DNA of 64,000 nt from Sinotaia quadrata (GCA_028829895.1 CM054179.1:111611221-111675220), one strand, 5' to 3'; counted from the stretch's first letter, positions 12,301 to 22,914 are shown. Made by a program: numbers and translations. The notes: generated from the letters alone by a model not told the origin.

Positions 12301-15300
12301 ATATTTGATATAATGGCAATGTCTTTGGAGAGTCTCTTGTATTTTCATCTTTTCTGGATCAGAGGAGAATCAGCGGGTCAGATTGAAGACAGCATAGGTG
12401 ATGTCTCCTCAATCTTTGAAGGAAGTACATTGTTTGGCACCTGACCTAGACATGGACCATGAAATACACGTGATGACTGATGCAGGTATTTCCTTTCAGC
12501 TTGGTCATCCATGTACAAAGTTTAGGAATGATGGATGAGCAAGTGGCCTTTCCTTTCAACTTGGTCATCCATGTACAAAGTTTAGGAATGATGGATGAGC
12601 AAGTGGCCTTTCCTTTCAGCTTGGTCATCAATGTACAAAGTTTAGGAATGAGGGATGAGCAAGTGGCCTTTCCTTTTGGCTTGGTCATCCATGTACAAAG
12701 TTTAGGAATGAGGGATGAGCAAGTGGCCTTTCCATTAGCTGCAATCCATAACAGTTTGCCAGACTGGGGATGAAACAATAATGTTCCCCACTGAACGGTG
12801 TCACATGCACTCATTCAGACAGTTTAGAGAGGTGAGGAAAAGCCAGAAAACTTGCTCACACACTCTGTCATTCAAAACTTAATAGAAATAATATATGAAC
12901 AATAAATAATAATATGAACAATAAAAGTATATTAATTTTTATAATAACAACAGCTAGAGAACCATGACAACTAACCTTTGCTGGCATGAATCTGAATTAT
13001 AAATCCAGTGAAAAGTATCCCCCAAACAAGTCTTCAGACATCATTATTTTACTAAGGGAGGTAACTGTACTCTCTATAGGAGATGCTCAGTGGGTCAAAG
13101 GCAATCTAATTTTAGTTTTCCTTACTGTGCATATATATGCATTCTACCAGCTGTTGACAGCAATTTGTTTGCTCTGTTGACATGTTTAGCCTCCAGTCTC
13201 AGTGGGCGCTGGTCAAGGGACAAGAATTCGGTTACTATGACACTAAGGCCTTGAACAGACAAGACCATCTAGACTAAGATTTGCATAACTAGCAAGCCAT
13301 AGGGTTTGAAGTCACACTTAATTTAAGTGTCATCTTTTCGAGTTGGAAAACACAGCTCACAAGAGTTTGAAACAAGAAAGTTGCAGCTTTTATTATTAAT
13401 TTAAATTATTATTATTATATTTGAAGTATCAATTTAAAATGAGATAATTGTATCTGTTAATTAATTAATAAATGCGTGAAAAAAATGTCGGACATGTCAC
13501 ACTGAGCACAGTAACTACAAGATCTCCTCTAACTGTCACGCTTCATTGTCGCGTTTTAGGCCTGAATACCTGTCTGATCTCACAAATCGGCACATTCGTA
13601 AGAGACTGCATTCATCACCAGACAAGCATTTTCAACATTCCGTAATGTAAGTAAACGTGTTATTTGGTCCACGCGCATTTGATTATCAAGATTCATTTAC
13701 TAGGAGCTGACTGGATGAAGACAAAAGCCAGACTAAAACATAAGACAGACTAAAACAAAAGACAGACTAAGACATAAGACTTACTAAGACAAAAGCCAGA
13801 CTAAGACAAAAGCCAGACTAAGACAGACTAAGACATAAGACAGACTAAGACAAAAGCCAGACTAAGACATAAGACAGACTAAGACAAAAGCCAGACTAAG
13901 ACATAAGACAGACTAAGACAAAAGCCAGACTAAGACATAAGACAGACTAAGACATGACTAAGACAAAAGCCAGACTAAGACATAATACAGACTAAGACAT
14001 AAGACAGACTAAGGCAGAAGTGAGACTTACACGCTCTTGGATTATACACGACAGTCCAGTTCTGAGCACCCCATTTCAGCTGGCATGTGAACACTGAGTC
14101 TTGGTCACTTCTTGACACTGTGACTTGAGATGTATTTGAGTATCCAGGCCACGTCAGAATCCCAGACGGGTGTCCATATTTGGGTGTGGTACAGTTACAT
14201 ATTACACTGCTATCGTTACTGTTCGGTGCAAACATCGGACATGATGACACTGAGGGCGGCTCTGGTGACACTGAAAACAGTTTTATATTTTGGGACAGAT
14301 TACGCCTAAATGTTTTGCTGACTTTGAGAACAGTTTTATAGTTTGGGACTGAGAATGCGTTAAGCAAACGTTCTGGTCACACAGCAAACAGTTTTATATT
14401 TTGGGTATATTTTGAATATGGGTCAGGTTAATATTTCACTCAGTTAATTACATTATGTACTTTTACACTTTTAAACCGTCTTCTAACAATGATGGCAGGT
14501 ACTTTGCTTTCGTTAAGAATTTCGGGGAGTAATAGGCTGCATTTGAACCGTTACGTTGCAACAGAAGTGAGAGATTTTAGATTATCTGGCCGGCAATCAT
14601 GTCAGTTTGTATGGATGAACATTCAAATGGCTAGCGATAACTTATTTTTATCAGGAATTCCAAACTAATTTCGCATAAACAGATTTGTAGATTTAAAACT
14701 GACGGCCAATAAGACCACGCCCTCAAGTTTGGTTCAAAGAGGCAACATTAAATATGGAAGGGCACTATATTACTCTTACAGCATAGTAGTAAATAAATAA
14801 GTGTGCACTATATTACTCTTACAGCATAGTAGTAAATAAATAAGTGTGCGCTATATTACTCTTACAGCATAGTAGTAAATAAATAAGTGTGCGCTATATT
14901 ACTCTTACAGCATAGTAGTAAATAAATAAGTGTGCGCTATATTACTCTTACAGCATAGTAGTAAATAAATAAGTGTGCGCTATATTACTCTTACAGCATA
15001 GTAGTAAATACACGTCTGCGCTATAGTTAGACTTCAATAAACTTCTTATTGCAATCAACAGAAAATGCTTATTGCAATGTACAGTAAAGATGAATCACTA
15101 TTATTTAAAAAATCTGAAAAGAGAAGAATAAATCTTATATAAGGCAGTTTAAGGATAAATATATTAATTGCTATGCAGTTTGAAAACATCTCTACTAGTG
15201 TAGGAGTTCAAAGGTTAGAAGTTTATTTAAAAGTTAAAATGTTTCAAATGGTCACATAAAATAATGCATTAATATGAACTTCTAATTTCTTCACCGGTTT

Positions 15301-16318
15301 TCTTATTAATTTTATTGTTTTTCTTACCGTTATTCTACTAAAAGTGATAATTATCGTGTAAGAATTCACGACTGTAACTGACAAACTGACAAACACTTAC
15401 GTATTTCGAGCGAGATGTTGCTGGTTACGTTAACGATCTCAACTGTATACAAGTATTTCCCTTCTGACGCTGGCAATGCTGCTTTAAATTGACACTTAAC
15501 TCGACAGTTTACATCGTTTGCCCCACTCTCATCTGAGTACAGTCCAGTAAAGGTACGAGTTACGTTTCCCTGTCCATAGAGTAAAACAACAACAAACATT
15601 GTACAATGTATAGGAATGAATGTTTCAGCTTGTGACTATTTTTACCCATGACCTTAGATATTTTACGAATTCAAAGAAATGAAAAGCAATCATTTATCAG
15701 TCACATATATAACATTTCCTTTAATATTTGTTCACTTAACAACCTCAAAAATACTTGCTTTGAGAGTTATCTTCAGTTTAATGTAAGAAATCTTTTAAAA
15801 GCAGCTGACAGCATTCGAACAAGGTTAAATTTAGAAATTACTAAATAAAAGTCTCGTGCACTAGTTGCGAAATTTTCATTTCAATGTAGAGAGTTGTATG
15901 TCGGTTTAAAAATCAGATTTTACGATAGAGAGACGTTTAAGTGACGTCACTTTGCAGACTGTCTGTACAAGTTTACAGTTCGCGACAGCTTAAGTGTAGA
16001 ACTCTTGAAGAGAACATTTCAATTACATAATCAAAGACGTAAATTTCAATGGACTAAGACTTTCATTGTAGTTTTTTTATTTTATTAAATAAATATGGCC
16101 ATTACCTTGTATGATAATGATTCTTTCCATAGACATAAATGTATGTCCATTCCACAGTCTTTGAAAGGAGGAACTATTCCATTACAAACGCCAATAACAG
16201 TCCAACTTGCTAAGGTTGTTAACGAGCAGTTCATGTTTCCATCTGTAAAAAGAAATTACAGCACACATAAAATGTGTACACACACGGACACAGTCACATA
16301 CAAAAGAATTTACACTCA

Positions 16319-16391
<73 letters not shown>

Positions 16392-19300
16392 ACACACACA
16401 CACACATACACACACACAAACACACACATATTTATTAAAAGAGATTTTATCCGGAGTAATTTATTGCCGGATACATCTACACGCCTTCTAAATTGTCGAC
16501 ATGTTGAATAAAATAAACTCGCGCACACATGCATGTATGTCTGTAATAATCATATATTTATTTATCCATCCTCGTACACAGCAATCTTCTTTCTTTCCTT
16601 TCTTTCTTTGTCTTTTTTACATTTCTATAAGTAACAGTTTATTTAAGTAACACTTCATTTATGTTTGTAAGTATCAGATTTTTTTTAAAGTAAAGATGTC
16701 ACTTGTTATTCTAATTATATACAGGTGTGCCTTAATGCTATAGGGTATACAGCAATGTCATAATGCTCTGTCATAATGTTCTAAGGTGTATCAGTATGTC
16801 ATAATGCTCTAAGGTGTATCAGTATGTCATAATGCTCTAGTCTATGGTGTACAGGTATGTCATAATGTTATATGGTGTACAGGTAATGCATACGTCGTTC
16901 ATTAATGTAAAATATATATACACGTTTCTTAATTCAACATGGTGAACACTAATTTTATGTTTGGTTTACATATATTTCATATTTCTACAAGAGAAAGAAA
17001 TTGTCAAAACTGTTCATAATGTATGTGCGATGCGAACGCCACCTAGTGAATGGTTTTGATATTTTTAATTATTTAATCGTCCATTATTAATTTCAAGTTA
17101 AGAGAATCTTAATTTATGTTATTAATAATTCTCCAGCAGACACCACTCGTCTCTCTCATGTGGCGAATATGCGGGCGATGTAAACGTTTTCTCTCTTCCA
17201 CAACATTAAAGACAAACATTTACCATCACACAATATTTCCGTAGGTGGAAAACTTCTTACTAAAGGAGAAGACAAATCCGTCTTTAATCTATATTTAGTG
17301 AGCCCCATCCACCCACTTTCCTCTCTAACATAAGGTTACTACTATGTGTAAGAAGGTCAATAAATTTAACAATAAATTTATTAAATCACCAATCAAACAT
17401 ACATATAGCAAATACAACGAATAAGATTACTTGAATATTTCCATGAAACCACATTTGGATAATTTTTATACTACACAGTTTTATATCCTAAAATACAATT
17501 CAACACTTTAATGTCAATACACATCACCAGATAGTTCTGATCAGAGAAGAGAAATGGAGTTATTAGAGATAGCAATAATAGTTTCTACATAAACTGATTT
17601 AGACACTGTCTCAATTGTCTTTCACACGTTTTCCCACAATGTTTTACAGATTTATTGTCTACAACAATTCCATTTGTTTCCTTCTCATGAAGTAAAAAAT
17701 ATGGATTTATTGCTCATACTCTCAAGCTAATCGGGGCGTTCAATCACCGTACCAGCTCACTCAAGCAGAACAACAATTTTAGCAAATTCCAGTACTTCCT
17801 TGTACCAGAAATTGATCAATGTAGTTATCATACCTTGCCACCATACATCAATGGACTGCAATGTATCCTTTATGCCTACATCAGTAGATATTTCCACAAA
17901 TACCATGGTCATAGCAGTTTATAATCAGTAAACCAGAAGATTCCGATAGATGGAAAGGCTGCTTTGTCCATGTAAAAATATAATCAGGGAACAAATGCTA
18001 AGTTTTCAGTTCATCCCTCTTTTAACTCCATTCATTCTTAAATTCAAATGTCAAATTACATTTTCCTGCGACAGTATTTATTAGCTCAATGCACGCATAC
18101 AGCATACAGCTTAATAAATACAGCATATAGATTAATGAACAGATTCACTAGAAACAATGTCAAGTGTTTAGCATATTACATACAAGCATCTTAGTTCAAA
18201 CATTTGTCGAAATAATAGTCTACTCATATAATACATCTCTACATAAAACACAGTTTCAATTATCAATAGCAAAAAGTCCATTCTCTCTCAATCAGCCAGT
18301 TATTTCACCATCAAGTTAAGGGCTGCCTTTCCAAACCAGACTTCTTGCCACACCAAATTCAAGTGATGAGACAATAGAATTCTCTACTGCGTTTAAGCAT
18401 TTGATCTCAGCCCATTGGCTGGTCTCCTTCTCGTAAACCATAACCATTTGAAAATAAAACCTATTCATCTACATGGAAGTGGTTTGCATTACATCAGCAA
18501 TTTCTAGCATATTATCAACTCGAGTGTTTACTCTAACCCTGACACTTATAAAAATATCATCATAAAGAGTACCCAAGGTCGCGTCACTTCGACAATTTAA
18601 CAATTTATGTAACAATTAAGTTTAGAAATAGGGATAGGCAAATTTACTCCGCCACAGAATGCATATTTAAACGTTTCTATATTCCATAACTTTATATCGC
18701 ACTTAATGCTTTTACTAATTCTGTACAAGATACACGTATTCATATTTCTATGAGGCGTAGAATTATTACATTGAAATATAACGCATGCATAATTAATACT
18801 GTGTTCACATATTTCTTTATTTTAAATAGAAACGCTTTACCCAATGTGAACATTGCAATAAATACTTGTATGCAGTATACACTATTTCATAATTCCCTAC
18901 ACAGTGGTGCTTAAAGAATGTCGTGTATTGTATAGGGAATTATGGTGTCCAAGTATTTCATAATTCCATAAACAAGTGGTGCTTAAAGAATGTCGTCTTT
19001 TGTAAAGGGAGTTAATAATTTCAAATGTGTCCAAGTATTTCATATCCTATGAAGTGGAATTATTGCAAAATTTCGTATGGTTTACAGGTATATTTAATAC
19101 TTGTATATAGTGTGCACATATATTTCTCTTGAGTGGCAATATTTCGGAATTGCATTTGATGCACACGAACGTATTTGTAATTATTTTCCACGGAGCTATC
19201 GAAATAATAAATTATTTACAATTAACAATGGAATTGCTGTCACAAATAATTACTGAATAAAGACAACTTAAGCGCACTTAAAACTCTTTTGAGTGCCTGC

Positions 19301-19611
19301 TGAGTTCTCAGAAGTGTTATTTAGAATAGTTAGACCCAGTTTTCAGTATATTTTGTGTATTATATTTTAACAGTCAGTGAAGTAGCTGTTTGTGTACATT
19401 ATTTTTCAAGTCAGTGGCTGTTTCCGTGTACTTGAGTTGAATTAGTCCTGGATATATCGTATTAATGATTCATGGTTGTGGTTAATATTTTTTTTTTAAA
19501 ACTGTGCTAGAGATTTTCAAATTAAATGTCTGTCTGTCTGTCTATCTGTCTGTCTGTCTGTCTATCTGTCTGTCTGTCTGTCTGTCTGTCTGCCTGTCTG
19601 TCTTCTGTCTG

Positions 19612-19642
<31 letters not shown>

Positions 19643-22437
19643 GTCTGTCTGTCTGTCTATCTATAATCGATATACGCTTAATACGTTATAGTAATTATAT
19701 TAATTATTATCGGTAATATTTCCTTTAGCCTAATAAACATGTTATTATCAAAGAACAACATTTTATTTTAAGAAATATGGGAGAAATTGCAACAACCATA
19801 TCACCGATTGAACCCGATTATCTCCCTTTTATTACTAGTGATTTATAATTGTCGGAGAGCTTGGTAATAGCATATACCTACTATACTTGCACTTATTAAC
19901 TTTCGTATGAAATTTCTATGTTCGATAAATGCCCTTTGTTAACCAAAATGTGTTCTCAAAACCACGATAACCGATTATTATATATTGTAAAAAAATAATC
20001 TGTCTTACTTAGGGTGAACTTTAAATCACAATGTATTGCTTAATTCGCAATGTCGTGTGCCATTGAATTTTGAATTTCTGGTACATTCTATTTCTCTTCT
20101 ATCTAAGAAAAGCAATTGTGTACTTTCCATGTTCATTATTATCATCTCTATAGTAGTATAGTGTATCGTATATGCGTATAGTTCTGTGTGCAAACTTTTA
20201 ACCGTTCACTTTTTGGTTAATCCAATGGCGGCTGAGTCACCCCTTTCTAGTCAATGATACTTGCCAGTCATGTCTTATGTTCTAACGACTGTCAGACAGA
20301 CAGACGAAACCAATAAAGACTGGTGTCTAAGGGCATGAATGTGTTGTTTATTAATCCCACGTAATTGTCCCGAAGATTCGTATGTCTGAAAATTAAAAGA
20401 AGAATTGGTCTTCAAATGCTGCTAGGATTGACTAAGAAAGCTTGCTTTGGAGTGGAACACTTTTCACACACAGGCATACGCTGGCAAGCTCGTGTTTTGT
20501 CGCCATGACGCTGACGTGATTGCGAATTAAAGCAATACAGCCATTGTGATTTAACGGTCGCCTTACGTAATATAGATTCATTTTAAAAAATATATAATAA
20601 TCGGTTATCGTGGTTTTGAGAACACATTTTGGTTAACAAAGGGCATTTATCGAACATAGAAATTGCATACGAAAGTTAATAAGTGCAAATCTGAGTAGGT
20701 ATAAGCTATTACTAACCTCTTCGGCAATTATAAATTAGTAGTAATAAAAGGGAGATAATCGGGTTCAATCGGCGATATGGTGTTCGTAATTTCCCCCTCA
20801 TTTCTAGGATATTAGTATTGTTCTTTGAAGATAACATAAAATATAATGTTTATGATACTAAGAAAATATAATGTCTATGATACTAAGAAAAATGTTCATT
20901 AGGCTAATGGAAATATTACCGATAATAATTAATATAATTACTATAACCTATTCAGCATACATTGATTATAGACAGATTTATAGACTGACAGATAGATATA
21001 GAGAGAGGGACAAAAAGATAGTTAGAGAGAGAGAGAGAGAGTGAAAATGTTGTTTGGCACTGTTTTTTTAAAAAGATATTATTAACCGCACACATGAATC
21101 ATTAAAGTGGCATACAGATTCTAAGTATATGTCATAGGTCATCCCATTAAGTCATTGACTTCGCCTTTCATACGAAGTAAAAGTGATTGTGTTGGTAAGT
21201 AGCTGGTAATTTGAGATGAGTGTGTCAAACTACAAGCCTTCACATACAGATGGCGGTACGTGTGGAATCAAGAGATGATTACCTTTTCACTCGTCTTCCC
21301 AATCTGGACTGACTGCAGGTAGAGTACAAATCAAAAAGTTTTCTCTTCCACCTCACTAATAGGAATGGGGTTATGAACTTCCGTTAAACGTCTTCGACAT
21401 TTGGTAAGAATGGATGTTTACCATAGAAAATGCTATTGAGGTATTAATCAGTGTGTCTTCCGATAGGCATCAATCAGTGTGTGTCTCCAGACAGGTATCA
21501 ATCTGTGTGTCTCCAGACAGGTATCAATCAGTGTGTGTCTCCCGACACGTATCAATCAGTGTGTGTCTCCCGACAGGCATCAATCAGTGTGTCTCCAGAA
21601 AGGCATCAATCAGTGTGTGTCTCCAGACAGGTATCAATCTGTGTGTCTCCAGACAGGTATCAATCAGTGTGTGTCTCCAGACAGGCATCAATCAGTGCGT
21701 GTCTCCCGACACGTATCAATCAGTGTGTGTGTCTCCCGACAGGCATCAATCAATGTGTGTCTCCCGACCTCTTCGTATTTGTTAATTCTTTAAAATGGAT
21801 ATTCATTTTTGGGTCCCATTTCACTAAACATTTCACTTAATGATTTTAACTCTTCATCTAGTTCTGAAATTTCTTAGCATTAAACAACGAAACTACAGTC
21901 ACCAGTGAACGTCTGTGATTATCAAGTTCTTCAAGCTATAGTTATTGCCCCTTGAATGTAAGTAGGTGGAGCTACTATTCCTATTATTAGTGATTTAGTG
22001 ACACAGAAACAATATACACATTAGAATTTTATTACGGTAAAGTCTTTATATATTTATATTGTGTTAATATACATATTTATGTTTTTTCTCTTAAGATTTT
22101 AATGCTAACTAATCTTTTAATCTCATTATCTTAAATCTTAATCTTGAGACATACAGTAAATGTGCAGTGCAAAACAAGAAATATCTGCTTTCTCAATTTT
22201 ATCTGGAAAACATAGTAAGTGCTGTTTAAATTTTATTTAAACAAATTAAATGCAACATATCCGTCATAAAAACTGTATTTTTAAAAATATCGTTTGAATC
22301 TGCTATTACATGCGTAATTTTAACTACAAATTTGGAAATTTTAAATTAAAACTCGAACTACAGAAAATTGACTTACCAATCGTGCTTTTGAGAGATGTCA
22401 ACCACAGAACAAGATGCAGATACTTCCTAATCGGCAT
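3232..22437 (-). CDS. Type I membrane protein with Ig-like modules, split gene (6 exons, 357 residues)
   Basis: Exons 22377-22437, 16106-16242, 15401-15569, 14031-14270, 8188-8490 and 3232-3395 join to 1,074 nt (357 codons plus stop) with every phase matching. Order in the product: a 20-residue signal peptide (MPIRKYLHLVLWLTSLKSTI), a Cys-rich module over two exons, an Ig-like exon with GHPSG and YTCxxxW-type features, an Ig domain with LTCRVTGG and CSC motifs, then a transmembrane helix with AKRR stop-transfer. Many N-glycosylation sequons (NCS, NVT, NDS, NCT, NTS, NWT) fit a surface protein. The likely role is cell-surface recognition or adhesion, inferred from architecture only; I do not recognise the gene. 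A second copy of the last exon (2095-2210) offers an alternative 341-residue end. Further cytoplasmic exons cannot be excluded. Confidence 0.8.
3664..3715. repeat. TA/TAAA-rich microsatellite
   Basis: Runs of ATATATAAATA. No gene is visible from 3.5 to 4.1 kb apart from this simple sequence. Confidence 0.8.
4135..5520 (+). mobile_element. Dispersed ~1.5-kb repeat family, copy 1
   Basis: This matches 17105-18660 along its length, same orientation. It runs from the CAGGAGACACCACTCATCTC end through the CACAATATTTTCCTAGGTGG segment to the terminal GCAAGTTTACTCCACCAG. No coding capacity is seen, so it is probably a non-autonomous element. The class is unknown. Confidence 0.7.
5520..6940. other. 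Intron sequence, no feature recognised
   Basis: AT-rich intron of the Ig-like gene with short ATCATCAT-type and C-run simple sequence. I saw no exon-like stretch with splice sites. Confidence 0.5.
6943..7108. repeat. 34-bp tandem repeat, ~5 copies
   Basis: The unit begins TATTGTCTACAAATAAAAGT, followed by TATTAATGATTATA. Copies are nearly perfect. Confidence 0.95.
7205..7425. repeat. Two ~115-bp direct copies
   Basis: The copies share CACCATCCTGTGCTCTC and AGGCTAGTCCACAAAGGTTC. The first starts near 7225 and the second near 7330. Confidence 0.85.
8188..8490 (-). CDS. Ig-like protein exon 5: membrane-proximal Ig domain
   Basis: A 303-nt exon, phase 1 at both ends as usual for Ig-domain exons. 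Key pieces are PPTHPPVISGYTYGQLILTG, SSLTLTCRVTGGHPLVSSIE, and a later GILCSCSATWPPDPQS strand ending VTSVTLKVV. The first LTC cysteine and the later CSC cysteine are the probable domain disulphide. The acceptor is TTCTAG and the donor GTAG/GTAAGC. Confidence 0.88.
8896..8960. repeat. GTGTTGT-rich simple repeat
   Basis: Runs of TGTGTTGTGTGTGTTGTGAG. It creates long meaningless frames on both strands. Confidence 0.9.
9175..9840 (-). mobile_element. Dispersed repeat family, inverted copy
   Basis: 9517-9830 is the reverse complement of 18330-18655 (shared GCAATTTCTAGCATAT-like and CTCGAGTGTTTACTC segments). An extra copy of the terminal 80 bp lies at 9175-9260. It faces the copy at 10780-11275 across a dead pol fragment. 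Confidence 0.65.
10010..10790 (+). pseudogene. Degenerate Gypsy/Ty3-type retrotransposon pol fragment
   Basis: Plus-strand frames contain SPSSSPTVLGKKKDDTHRYC followed by VDYRRLNKL, then SNLDLKK, the order of reverse-transcriptase blocks in Gypsy-type elements. Frameshifts and stops interrupt it. A roughly 60-bp direct duplication at 10300-10400 repeats TGCTGTAAAACAGGAAATTG. No LTRs were found. It is an inactive relic. Confidence 0.75.
10780..11275 (+). mobile_element. Dispersed repeat family, partial copy
   Basis: This matches 18070-18655, including TCTAGGATATTCTCAACTCG and the terminal GGGATAGGCAAAGTTACTCC. It is internally deleted relative to the 17.1-18.66 kb copy. Confidence 0.65.
11374..11514 (+). 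pseudogene. Fragment of a non-LTR (LINE) reverse transcriptase C-terminus
   Basis: The frame FDQCISLLFGFTICLVKIVQ then VRNTAARIIRRRATISLHF matches the LDYCNSLLYGLP...LQxVQNxAARLI...HI signature at the end of many LINE reverse transcriptases. It is cut off by the 40-bp minisatellite. AAIHNSLPD at about 12735-12765 may be a further scrap of the same element. Confidence 0.65.
11531..11838 (+). repeat. 40-bp minisatellite, ~7.5 copies
   Basis: The unit TGTTCTCAGCACAATACAAG plus ATCTCCTCTCACCGTCTACT is almost invariant. All three frames stay open, producing false 100-166-residue frames. Confidence 0.97.
11850..12300 (+). repeat. Dispersed repeat, copy A
   Basis: Direct match to 23140-23560, sharing AGGAGGAG.GAAAGAC, CTGGAAACTAACCC and TAGGGTAAACAC. 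Class unknown. Confidence 0.65.
12486..12736 (+). repeat. 60-bp minisatellite, 4 copies
   Basis: The unit contains CTTGGTCATCCATGTACAAA and GTTTAGGAATGA.GGATGAGC. It is open on both strands because its length is a multiple of three. Confidence 0.95.
13722..14025. repeat. Tandem array beside the donor of Ig-like exon 4
   Basis: Units of 17-34 bp built from ACTAAGACATAAGACAG and ACTAAGACAAAAGCCAG. The array ends in the exon's own donor sequence, and one unit (about 13778) contains GACTTACT, a copy of the reverse-complement donor GTAAGTC. Confidence 0.9.
14031..14270 (-). CDS. Ig-like protein exon 4: Ig-like module
   Basis: A 240-nt exon containing SPEPPSVSSCPMFAPNSNDS, VICNCTTPKYGHPSGILTWP and VFTCQLKWGAQNWTVVYNPRA. 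The G-x-P-x-G-xx-xW and YTCQ-x-W-like features indicate an Ig-like fold. The acceptor is TTTTCAG; CACCAG 11 nt on would also keep phase 1. The donor GCGT/GTAAGT sits directly beside a large tandem array (13722-14025). Confidence 0.82.
14762..15012. repeat. 43-bp minisatellite, ~6 copies
   Basis: The unit is GCACTATATTACTCTTACAG plus CATAGTAGTAAATAAATAAGTGT, nearly invariant, with one A/G variant. Confidence 0.96.
15401..15569 (-). CDS. Ig-like protein exon 3: second half of Cys-rich module
   Basis: A 169-nt exon coding GNVTRTFTGLYSDESGANDV and then NCRVKCQFKAALPASEGKYL and YTVEIVNVTSNISLEI. The Cys-x3-Cys pair and the GKYLYTVEIVNV strand resemble the closing strands of a variant Ig fold. The acceptor is GGACAG and the donor ATAC/GTAAGT (phase 1). 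Confidence 0.8.
16106..16242 (-). CDS. Ig-like protein exon 2: first half of Cys-rich module
   Basis: A 137-nt exon. After completing Asp it codes GNMNCSLTTLASWTVIGVCN and then GIVPPFKDCGMDIHLCLW-KESLSYK. It has four cysteines and an NCS sequon. The acceptor is TTTACAG and the donor AAG/GTAATG, phase 0 out. A strand-opposite reading frame here that continues into the CA microsatellite is an artefact. Confidence 0.78.
16317..16435. repeat. CT then CA microsatellite
   Basis: A (CT)n run followed by about 50 CA units with a few interruptions, 70 nt from Ig-like exon 2 on its intron side. Confidence 0.97.
16738..16885. repeat. ~28-bp minisatellite
   Basis: About five imperfect units resembling TCATAATGCTCTAAGGTGTA followed by TCAGTATG. 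Confidence 0.85.
17105..18660 (+). mobile_element. Dispersed ~1.5-kb repeat family, longest copy
   Basis: The most complete member of the family also found at 4135-5520, 9175-9840 (inverted), 10780-11275, about 33150-33360 and about 46375-46500 (one end, inverted). It has no open frame. Ends are CCAGCAGACACCACTCGTCT and GGCAAATTTACTCCGCCA. Confidence 0.72.
18880..19060. repeat. Short direct duplications
   Basis: Two to three copies of a ~70-bp segment with CATAATTCC, AGTGGTGCTTAAAGAATGTC and GTAAAGGGA.TTA. Confidence 0.75.
19459..21113. mobile_element. 1.65-kb foldback (long inverted repeat) element
   Basis: The arms, about 19459-20005 and 20572-21113, are reverse complements. Examples are TAATCGGTTATCGTGGTTTT at about 20600 against AAAACCACGATAACCGATTA at 19960, and the outer ends near TTAATGATTCATG. 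The ~560-bp loop has no reading frame. The left arm carries a TCTG/TCTA microsatellite where the right arm has GATA/GA repeats. It resembles a foldback DNA transposon or a hairpin-forming MITE. I could not define terminal target duplications. Confidence 0.8.
19527..19664. repeat. TCTG/TCTA microsatellite
   Basis: About 34 tetranucleotide units, (TCTG)n with (TCTA)n interruptions, inside the left arm of the foldback element. Confidence 0.97.
21449..21770. repeat. ~28-30-bp minisatellite, ~11 copies
   Basis: The unit is CATCAATCAGTGTGTGTCTC plus C(C/A)GACAGG with small length changes. All three plus frames stay open, so the predicted proteins are artefacts. Confidence 0.95.
22377..22437 (-). 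CDS. Ig-like protein exon 1: start and signal peptide
   Basis: 61 nt from ATG (22435-22437) to a GTAAGT donor. It codes MPIRKYLHLVLWLTSLKSTI and one base of an Asp codon. The basic start followed by LHLVLWLTSL is a typical signal peptide. Joining to the exon at 16242 gives D-GNMNCS. Confidence 0.8.
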
Positions 22438-22487
22438 ATTTTGTATCTAGCTCTGCAGCTGTGCTCAACACATTTGATAATATGAAA

Positions 22488-22540
22488 TGGTTTTATAAAA
22501 ATATTTACTAAAGTATAATATGAAATGGTTTTATAAAAAG
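22488..22540 (-). promoter_or_regulatory. Candidate duplicated TATA box upstream of the Ig-like gene
   Basis: A 40-odd-bp segment is tandemly duplicated at about 22474-22555, and each copy contains TATAAAA on the minus strand (about 22491-22497 and 22529-22535). These lie 55-100 nt before the start codon, a plausible spacing for a short 5' leader. AT-rich context makes chance occurrence likely. Confidence 0.3.
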
Positions 22541-22850
22541 TATTTACTAAAGTTTCTGCTTAGTGAGAATTTGGCTTTAAAAAAAAAATTTTCTTTCCTC
22601 AGGCGTATGTAATACCACTTTGACTTTTACAAAATTTGTCAATAGTTTTTGAGTAGGACGCGGAAATGAAGTATGTGCAAGCTTCGAGTGATGCAGAAGT
22701 GTTAATATTTGTTTCTTAGCGAATGCCATAAGTACAAAATAATTATTGGACAGGATCCCAGAGCACGTGATCTACTTTATTTCTGTTGCGTTTAATTCCA
22801 CGACAACGATGGAGTCCGGATGCAGAGAATTATGCAGGATTTGTCTCAAG

Positions 22851-22914
22851 ATTAAACAAAATTACATCGAACTGTTCTAAAGATTAAACAAAATTACATC
22901 GAACTGTTCTAAAG
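22851..22914. repeat. 32-bp direct duplication
   Basis: Two copies of ATTAAACAAAATTACATCGA followed by ACTGTTCTAAAG. Confidence 0.9.

Noticed and set aside
12446..12814. Repeat-containing frames on both strands
   Set aside because: Products of a 60-bp minisatellite whose length is a multiple of three; open on both strands without codon bias.
16095..16534. Frames on both strands across the CA repeat
   Set aside because: The plus frame is antisense to Ig-like exon 2 and runs on through the CA microsatellite; the minus frame is microsatellite plus chance.
19684..20950. LTR retrotransposon flanked by long terminal repeats
   Set aside because: The two long similar segments are inverted, not direct, and the spacer has no pol frame or primer-binding site.
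21414..21840. Three overlapping plus-strand repetitive frames, and a CRISPR-like look
   Set aside because: A 28-30-bp minisatellite with no distinct spacers, in a eukaryotic intron. Not a CRISPR array and not coding.
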